From the NCBI GenBank assembly GCA_004799545.1, contig SSMU01000001.1:91626-155625 (forward strand): 64,000 nt of DNA. Reading direction: 5' to 3'. The stretch is from Phenylobacterium sp. (GTDB lineage: Bacteria; Pseudomonadota; Alphaproteobacteria; Caulobacterales; Caulobacteraceae). The position numbers were made by a program, and so were the translations under genes. The notes beneath the pieces were generated by a model. That model did not search any database, was not told where the DNA came from, and saw only the letters and a list, made by a program, of their open reading frames with translations. Below are positions 58,948-64,000 of this stretch, in pieces. Each line of letters opens with the position of its first letter. The stretch's first letter is position 1.

Positions 58948-60339
58948 TCACCCTGGATGGATCATGTCCTCCGGCCGCACCCAGGCGTCGAATTCCTCAT
59001 TCGTGACATAGCCGCCGCCCACCGCCTCTTCGCGCAGGGTGGTGCCGTTGGCGTGGGCCTTCTTGGCGATCGCCGCGGCCTTGTCGTAGCCGATGTGCTC
59101 CTTCAGCGCGGTCACCAGCATCAGGCTGCGCTCCAGGTTGGCCTTGATGTTGTCCTCCCGCGCTTGGATGCCCACCACCATGTTGTCGGTGAACGAGATC
59201 GCAGCGTCGGAGAGCAGCCGGCACGATTGCAGGAAGTTGTAGGCCATCACCGGGTTGTAGACGTTCAGCTCGAAGTGCCCCTGGCTGCCGGCCACCGTCA
59301 TGGTGGTCTCGTTGCCGATCACCTGGGTGCAGACCATGGTCAGGGCCTCGGCCTGGGTCGGGTTGACCTTGCCGGGCATGATCGAGGAGCCGGGCTCGTT
59401 CTCCGGCAGGGCCAGCTCGCCCAGGCCGGCGCGGGGTCCGCTCCCCAGGAAGCGGATGTCGTTGGCGATCTTGAAGAGGGACGAGGCGGCGGTCACCAGG
59501 GCCCCGTGGCTGAACACCATGGCGTCGTGGGCCGCCAGGGCCTCGAACTTGTTGGGCGCGGTGATGAACGGCAGGCGGGTGATCGCCGCGATCCGCTCGG
59601 CCACCTTCTCGGCGAATCCGACCGGGGCGGTCAGCCCCGTCCCCACTGCCGTGCCGCCCTGGGCCAGCTCGTAGAGGCCGTAGAGGCTTTCCTTGATCCG
59701 CCTGACCGACATGGCGACCTGCTGGACGTAGCCGGAGAACTCCTGGCCCAGCGTCAGCGGCGTGGCGTCCTGGGTGTGGGTGCGGCCGATCTTGATGATG
59801 TGGGCGAAGGCCTTTTCCTTGTCCTTCAGCGCCTGGTGTAGGTGCTCCAGCGCCGGATTGACGCTGCGCGCGATCTCCTCGGCGCAGGCGATGTGCATGG
59901 CCGTCGGATAGGTGTCGTTCGACGACTGGCTCATGTTGACGTGGTCGTTGGGGTGGACCGGGGTCTTGGAGCCCATCTTGCCGCCGAGCATCTCGATGGC
60001 GCGGTTCGAGATCACCTCGTTGGCGTTCATGTTCGACTGGGTGCCGGAGCCGGTCTGCCAGACCACCAGCGGGAAATGGTCGTCGAGCTTGCCGTCGATC
60101 ACTTCCTGGGCGGCGGCGACGATCGCCTCGCCGATCTTGGGATCGAGCTTGCCCAGCGCCATGTTGGCCTCGGCCGCGGCGCGCTTGACCACCCCCAGCG
60201 CCCGGATCACCGGCTGCGGCTGCTTCTCCCAGCCGATCTTGAAGTTCTGCAGGCTCCGCTGGGTCTGCGCGCCCCAATATCGGTCGGCGGGGACCTCGAT
60301 CGGGCCGAAGGTGTCGGTCTCGGTGCGGGTCGCGGTCAT
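58948..60339 (-). CDS. fumC: class II fumarate hydratase
   Basis: This 463-residue tetrameric TCA-cycle enzyme hydrates fumarate to malate and needs no iron-sulfur cluster. The signature [15 protein letters not shown] (about 320-334) carries the catalytic serine loop, and the active-site stretch [13 protein letters not shown] (about 97-109) and [15 protein letters not shown] (about 136-150) are conserved. Length is normal. A CcdA-like gene follows. The plus strand region between it and the RusA-like gene is only 85 bases. Confidence 0.95.
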   Translation of the reverse strand: MTATRTETDTFGPIEVPADRYWGAQTQRSLQNFKIGWEKQPQPVIRALGVVKRAAAEANMALGKLDPKIGEAIVAAAQEVIDGKLDDHFPLVVWQTGSGTQSNMNANEVISNRAIEMLGGKMGSKTPVHPNDHVNMSQSSNDTYPTAMHIACAEEIARSVNPALEHLHQALKDKEKAFAHIIKIGRTHTQDATPLTLGQEFSGYVQQVAMSVRRIKESLYGLYELAQGGTAVGTGLTAPVGFAEKVAERIAAITRLPFITAPNKFEALAAHDAMVFSHGALVTAASSLFKIANDIRFLGSGPRAGLGELALPENEPGSSIMPGKVNPTQAEALTMVCTQVIGNETTMTVAGSQGHFELNVYNPVMAYNFLQSCRLLSDAAISFTDNMVVGIQAREDNIKANLERSLMLVTALKEHIGYDKAAAIAKKAHANGTTLREEAVGGGYVTNEEFDAWVRPEDMIHPG

Positions 60340-60424
60340 GGGCGCGGGGTCTCCAGAGCGGGCCGCGCCGGTTTAGCGACACGGCGCGAGACTGCAAGCG
60401 GCTCCCCTGCTTAAAGAACCTCCG

Positions 60425-60826
60425 ATGAGCGACGGCTGGACCCAGCACGGCAAGGTGCGCGCCCGCGAGGCCGACGGCGCCATGGTCGTCGAGATCGACG
60501 GCCTGACCACCCAGGCCAAGTACTACAAGCCCCTGATCTACGAGTTCTTCCGCAAGGTCTGGCGCGGCTCGCGGCCGGCCTGGGGGGAGTTTTCGGTGGA
60601 GATCCGCATGGAATACGTCGGCGATCCGCCCTGGCTCGACCTCGACAACCTGGCCAAGGCGATCCTCGACGCCATCAAGGGCTACGCCTTCCACGACGAC
60701 GCCCAGGTGGCCCGCCTCCTGGTCGAGCGCCAGCCGGGCGAGCGGGAGCGCATCGTGATCGCCGTGCGCAAGCTTTCCGAGCGCCCGATGAGCCGGCCAT
60801 TCGATCCGCAGGAGCCGACAGCATGA
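60425..60826 (+). CDS. RusA-like crossover junction endodeoxyribonuclease
   Basis: This 133-residue protein has the RusA signature DLDNLAKAILDAIKGYAFHDDAQV (about 64-87) with the acidic metal-binding residues D64, D66, and D83-D84-like positions, and the strand WGEFSVEIRMEYVG before it. RusA resolves Holliday junctions by cutting at CC sequences; most copies are phage-borne, but chromosomal relatives exist in alphaproteobacteria. No other phage genes are nearby. Its stop overlaps the DUF2007 start by ATGA. Confidence 0.8.
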   Translation: MSDGWTQHGKVRAREADGAMVVEIDGLTTQAKYYKPLIYEFFRKVWRGSRPAWGEFSVEIRMEYVGDPPWLDLDNLAKAILDAIKGYAFHDDAQVARLLVERQPGERERIVIAVRKLSERPMSRPFDPQEPTA

Positions 60827-61014
60827 TGATCCTCGAGGAAAGCGCCGACCTGCCCCGCCTGAACGTGCTGAAGTCGGTGCTCGAGGCGGCCGGCCTGCAT
60901 CCCCTCCTGTTCGACGGCGTCGCGCCCTATCCGGGGGTCTTCCCCAGCCGGCTGATGATCCCCGAGGACGAGGAGTCGCTGGCCCGGCGCGTCATCCGCG
61001 AGGCGGAGGTCTAA
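60823..61014 (+). CDS. DUF2007 family putative signal-transducing protein
   Basis: This 63-residue protein (MMILEESADLPRLNVLKSVL, then EAAGLHPLLFD) has the DUF2007 pattern: an N-terminal helix, the GVAPYPGVFPSRLMIPEDEESLARRVI C-terminal part, and no membrane segment. It is translationally coupled to the RusA-like gene (ATGA 60823-60826). Function unknown. Confidence 0.8.
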   Translation: MMILEESADLPRLNVLKSVLEAAGLHPLLFDGVAPYPGVFPSRLMIPEDEESLARRVIREAEV

Positions 61015-61033
61015 GGGCCGCGCCGCCGGTGGC

Positions 61034-63133
61034 TCACAACAGCTCGGCGATCAGCCCGGCGGCGCGCGCCGCGCCGTCCCGCTCGACCGCCCGCCAGGCC
61101 GGCGGCGCGCCAAGCGCCTCGTCCATGGCTGCGGCGATCGCCTCGGGGTCGGCGTCGGCATAGAGCAGCCGGCGGCCGGCGCCGTAGCTCGCCAGCCGGT
61201 GAGCCACATGCACGGTCTGTTCGAAGTGGCGCTGCAGCGGGAAATAGAGGAACGGCGTCCGCACCGCCGCCAGCTCCATGCAGGTCGACAGCCCGCCCTG
61301 CACCAGCGCCAGGTCGCAGGCCGCGAGCAGCGCCGGCAGCTCCGGCTCGAAGCCGCGGACCTCCACACCGGCCATCGGCGGGAAGGCCTCGGCCGGCAGC
61401 CGGGGCCCGGTGACCACGATGGTCCTCAGGCCCGGCCGTCGCCGCTGCGCCAGAGGCAGGGCCGCCAGGATGCGGCGGATCAGCGGCGCGCCGACGCCGG
61501 AACCGCCCACCGTCACCACGCAGACCGTCTCGTCCTGACGCAGGCCCAGGCGATCCCGCAGCGCGGCCTTGTCCTCCGGCCGCGGGACATCGTCGCCCAG
61601 CACATAGCCGCTGAACGCGAACCGCGCCTCCACCCAGCTCCGCCGGCCCGGCAGGTCCGGTCCCAGCCGGTCATCCACCACGTCGTGGGGTGCGCCGACG
61701 AAGATCGCCCGGTCGCGCACGCCGGGGCTTTGCTCCACGTGGCCGACCATCTCGTCGTTGTAGTCGGCGCTCAGCGCGGCCTCGCTACGGCCGCCCTCCG
61801 GCAGGGCCGCGAAGCCCACGAAATCGGTCATCCAGACCAGGGGCGCGCGCTTCAGCCCGGGATGCTCGTGCCAGAAGTGGTCCACCTCCCAGCCCTCGTC
61901 GGCGATCACCAGGTCGTAGGGGTCGGCCTCCACCACGTCCTGGAAGACGCGGAAGTTGCGCACCAGGATCTCGTCCATCCGCCGCAGCGCCTGGAACACG
62001 TTGAGGTCGTGCTCGCCGGCCTCGTCCTCGATGTGCCGACTCTCGCTGGCCAGCCGCGCGCTGGCCGGATGCAGCCGCTCGCCGCCGCTGGCCAGCACCC
62101 GCGTCACCGGGTCCTGCGCCAGCCAGTCGATCTCCATGCCCGGCTTCAGCCGCTTCAACGCGCGGGCGATCGCCAGGTCGCGGCGCGCGTGGCCCAGGCC
62201 GATCGGCGAGGAGAGGTAGAGCGCCCGCGGCGCGCCGCCGCGCCGCCGGCGGGGCGGCCGCGGCGGCGCCAGCAGGCCGGCCTGCGCCAGCAGCCGGCGG
62301 ATCGCGCCGTTCACCGCCGCCGGATGGCGCAGGTGCGGCCCATGGCCGGAGCCGGCCATCTCCACCACCGTCGCGCCGCACAGCGCCGCCACCTTGCGGC
62401 CGGTCTCGATCGGCACGACCTCGTCGGCGTCGCCGTGCACCAGCAGAATGGGACAGGCGATCGCGCCATAGGCCGCGCGCAGGTCGGTCTCGTCGCGCAG
62501 GCCGCCCAGCACGCTGTCCACCAGCACCTCGGCGGTGGTCTCCAGGGCCCAGCCGACGGCGTCCTCGACCTGCTTGCTCGAATGCCGCTCCGGGAACATC
62601 CGCTCGAAGAAGAACCGTGCGAAGCCCGCGTAGTCGGCGCGGATATAGCCGGCATTGTACTTCGCCCAGCCTTCCGGTCTCGCCAGCGGGGCCAGGAACG
62701 CCGCCTCCTGCGCCTGCCGGGCCGCCGGCCCCCCAGGTCCCACCGGGGCGATCAGCGCCACGGCCTTCACCTGCGCCGGCCGCTGCTGGGCGATCAGGGC
62801 GGCGATCGGCCCGCCCTTGGAGAAGCCGACCAGCGCGTATTCGTTGAAACCCAGCCGGTCGATCACCGCCAGGGTGTCGTCGGCGAAGGCCCGATAGCTG
62901 TAGGCCTCGGGCCCCGACGGCCGGTCGGAAGCGCCGTTGCCGCGGCCGTCGATCACCACCACCCGGCAGTCCTGCGCCAGGTCGGCGACCTGCGCCTTCC
63001 AGCAGCGCGCATGGACGATGATCCAGCAGGGCGGCAACACCACCACCGGCCCGCTGGTCCCAAACACCTCGTAGGCGACCCGCACCCCGTCGCGGACCAC
63101 ATGGCCCTGGGCGCTCGGCTGTTCAGCCCGCAT
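61034..63133 (-). CDS. fusion of alpha/beta hydrolase and GT-B glycosyltransferase
   Basis: This 699-residue protein has two enzymes in one chain. Residues 1-285 are an alpha/beta hydrolase with nucleophile Ser105 (LVGFSKGGP), acid Asp237 (HGDADEVVP) and His264 (GSGHGPHL). After a Pro/Arg linker (PRPPRRRRGG, 291-300), residues 303-699 form a GT-B glycosyltransferase (MGT/UDP-glycosyltransferase type): LYLSSPIGLGHARRDLAIARAL near 306-327 and the donor-site-like VQGGLSTCMELAAVRTPF. I see no signal or membrane helix. It overlaps the TetR gene by 11 bases (63123-63133) in the same direction, so it is co-transcribed with it. The substrate may be a macrolide, lipid or xenobiotic; function is not known. 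Confidence 0.85.
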   Translation of the reverse strand: MRAEQPSAQGHVVRDGVRVAYEVFGTSGPVVVLPPCWIIVHARCWKAQVADLAQDCRVVVIDGRGNGASDRPSGPEAYSYRAFADDTLAVIDRLGFNEYALVGFSKGGPIAALIAQQRPAQVKAVALIAPVGPGGPAARQAQEAAFLAPLARPEGWAKYNAGYIRADYAGFARFFFERMFPERHSSKQVEDAVGWALETTAEVLVDSVLGGLRDETDLRAAYGAIACPILLVHGDADEVVPIETGRKVAALCGATVVEMAGSGHGPHLRHPAAVNGAIRRLLAQAGLLAPPRPPRRRRGGAPRALYLSSPIGLGHARRDLAIARALKRLKPGMEIDWLAQDPVTRVLASGGERLHPASARLASESRHIEDEAGEHDLNVFQALRRMDEILVRNFRVFQDVVEADPYDLVIADEGWEVDHFWHEHPGLKRAPLVWMTDFVGFAALPEGGRSEAALSADYNDEMVGHVEQSPGVRDRAIFVGAPHDVVDDRLGPDLPGRRSWVEARFAFSGYVLGDDVPRPEDKAALRDRLGLRQDETVCVVTVGGSGVGAPLIRRILAALPLAQRRRPGLRTIVVTGPRLPAEAFPPMAGVEVRGFEPELPALLAACDLALVQGGLSTCMELAAVRTPFLYFPLQRHFEQTVHVAHRLASYGAGRRLLYADADPEAIAAAMDEALGAPPAWRAVERDGAARAAGLIAELL

Positions 63134-63734
63134 GGCCCGCCTCGCTTCCCCGCCCTTGCTCCAGGTTCTCCAGCGTGTGGCCGACGGCCCTGAGCGCGCT
63201 GCGGATCGGCAGGTCCACGTCGATCAGGATCATCGATTCCGCGCCCATGAAGGCGACGCCGACCAGGCAGGCCACCTCCGCCCCGGTGAGCGCGCCGAAG
63301 CCGCCCAGCGCCGCGCCGGCCTCCTCGGCGAACGGGATCAGCAGCGCGTACCAGCCGGCCAGCACTTGGCGGGCCGCGGCGGCCAGGGTGGCGTCGCTGT
63401 AGCCGGCGGCGATGATCTCCTGCAGCACGCGGACGTAGCCGCTGCGCAGGTCCTCCTCCAGATGGTCGCAGGCCTGCAGCCAGCGGGCCGACAGCGGCGC
63501 GTCGCCGCCCAGCGTCACCGCCTGGCGCCGCAGCAGCTTCTCGTTCTGGTGCTCCAGCAGCGCCAGCACCAGGCCCTGCTTGGAGCCGAAATGGTAGTGG
63601 ATCTGGCTGAGCTGGGTCTGGGCGGCCTCGGCCACCGCCCGGGTGGACAGCGCCGCATAGCCGTCGCGCAGCAGACAGGTCTCCGCCGCCTCCAGCAGGC
63701 GCAGCCGCAGCGTTCCACGCGTCCTGGCCCCCAT
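63123..63734 (-). CDS. TetR family transcriptional regulator
   Basis: This 203-residue regulator has a helix-turn-helix near residues 10-55 (RLRLLEAAETCLLRDGYAAL, STRAVAEAAQTQLSQIHYHF) and a ligand domain. The ATG at 63734 is chosen because GGAGG lies at the right distance; the longer start at 63755 has none. It is divergent from a methyltransferase gene, with a perfect palindrome between them (63791-63802), and it is the first gene of the operon with the hydrolase-glycosyltransferase fusion. Likely it represses both sides, responding to the substrate of these enzymes. Confidence 0.88.
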   Translation of the reverse strand: MGARTRGTLRLRLLEAAETCLLRDGYAALSTRAVAEAAQTQLSQIHYHFGSKQGLVLALLEHQNEKLLRRQAVTLGGDAPLSARWLQACDHLEEDLRSGYVRVLQEIIAAGYSDATLAAAARQVLAGWYALLIPFAEEAGAALGGFGALTGAEVACLVGVAFMGAESMILIDVDLPIRSALRAVGHTLENLEQGRGSEAGHAG

Positions 63735-63790
63735 CGATCCCTCCTGCCTAGCCATCCAAACACCTTTTCTTCACCGGCGCATTGATTTGG

Positions 63791-63802
63791 TCGGTCGACC
63801 GA
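63791..63802. promoter_or_regulatory. palindromic TetR operator candidate
   Basis: TCGGTCGACCGA is a perfect 12-bp palindrome between the TetR and methyltransferase starts (63734 and 63862). It sits in the only AT-richer part of the gap. Palindromes of this GGTCGACC type are common TetR operators. Confidence 0.55.
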
Positions 63803-63861
63803 ATTATACAGCGGCCGCCCGGGCGATCAAGCCCTGGCGTTCTCAAGGAAAGGCAAGGACC

Positions 63862-64000
63862 ATGAACCACATCGATCACGACAAGCTGGGCGCCCTGGTG
63901 GGCAAGATGCTCGGCGACCTGGGCGGCGCGTTCAGCGTGCCGACCGCCCGCATCGGCTACAAGCTGGGCCTGTTTTCCGCGCTGCACAGCGATGGCGCGG
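63862..64000 (+). CDS. N-terminal part of a class I SAM methyltransferase (runs off window)
   Basis: The frame from the ATG at 63862 (AAGGCAAGGAC upstream) runs to the window edge, giving about 46 residues: MNHIDHDKLGALVGKMLGDL and GGAFSVPTARIGYKLGLFSAL. The GKMLGDLGGAFSVPTARIGYKLGLF pattern matches the winged-helix N-terminal domain of the Rv2258c-like methyltransferase group. The SAM-binding domain lies beyond the window. It is divergent from the TetR gene. Confidence 0.7.
   Translation, partial: MNHIDHDKLGALVGKMLGDLGGAFSVPTARIGYKLGLFSALHSDGA

Noticed and set aside
60425..60826. RusA-like nuclease as prophage remnant
   Set aside because: Neighbours (fumC, DUF2007) are chromosomal and codon use is like the rest of the window; no phage genes adjacent.

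Overview
This 64 kb window comes from the chromosome of a very GC-rich alphaproteobacterium, most likely Caulobacterales (Phenylobacterium or Caulobacter relatives). The evidence is a Caulobacter-style flagellin with a GG-N10-GC (sigma-54) promoter, candidate Caulobacter-type housekeeping promoters, a large outer-membrane TonB receptor, a TPR protein, and neighbourhoods such as aroK-aroB-HlyC/CorC, secA near PPIase-argJ-mutT, and comF-grxC-nitrilase-DUF1178. Genus assignment is inference. I see no rRNA or tRNA genes, no CRISPR array, no insertion sequence and no prophage. The window is dense core genome with small accessory patches.

Layout. 1-9.6 kb: the start of a membrane LytTR-like regulator, flagellin, a short CDF transporter, a J-domain protein, BolA, a three-subunit molybdenum aldehyde oxidoreductase operon, a TPR protein and a single-domain response regulator. 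9.8-18.2 kb: HlyC/CorC, aroB and aroK on the minus strand, a secreted protein and xerD on the plus strand, a glycine-zipper envelope protein, accA and a nitronate monooxygenase. 18.3-27.9 kb: a TonB receptor, threonine aldolase, epoxide hydrolase, RDD protein, and a TetR / carotenoid oxygenase / quinone reductase module. 28-41.4 kb: secA, thiolase, PPIase-argJ-mutT, an SGNH hydrolase, two tandem paralogous secreted proteins, a methyltransferase divergent from comF, grxC, a nitrilase-family amidase and DUF1178. 41.5-47 kb: an RTX/Ig-like exported protein and two tandem S9 peptidases. 47-54 kb: clpB, three small envelope proteins, arfB, then a short peptide and terminator resembling an ilv attenuator, followed by a GNAT enzyme and ilvC. 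53.8-61 kb: rsgA, a small GNAT, a TrmN6-like methyltransferase, a polyprenyl diphosphate synthase, a haem-oxygenase-like diiron protein, a lone CcdA-like antitoxin, fumC, a RusA-like nuclease and DUF2007. 61-64 kb: a hydrolase-glycosyltransferase fusion with its TetR regulator, divergent from a methyltransferase that runs off the window.

The most interesting points are as follows. (1) A candidate branched-chain-amino-acid leader peptide and Rho-independent terminator stand before a YhhY/AaaT-like amino-acid N-acetyltransferase and ilvC. (2) A single 699-residue protein joins an alpha/beta hydrolase to a GT-B glycosyltransferase; it is co-transcribed with a TetR regulator and faces a methyltransferase across a perfect palindrome. 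(3) A tandem pair of secreted proteins shares a conserved cysteine-containing C-terminal signature. (4) A CcdA-like antitoxin has no toxin beside it. (5) An RTX-like exported protein carries a six-cysteine cluster. Intergenic regions are short; none longer than about 250 bases lacks a gene.
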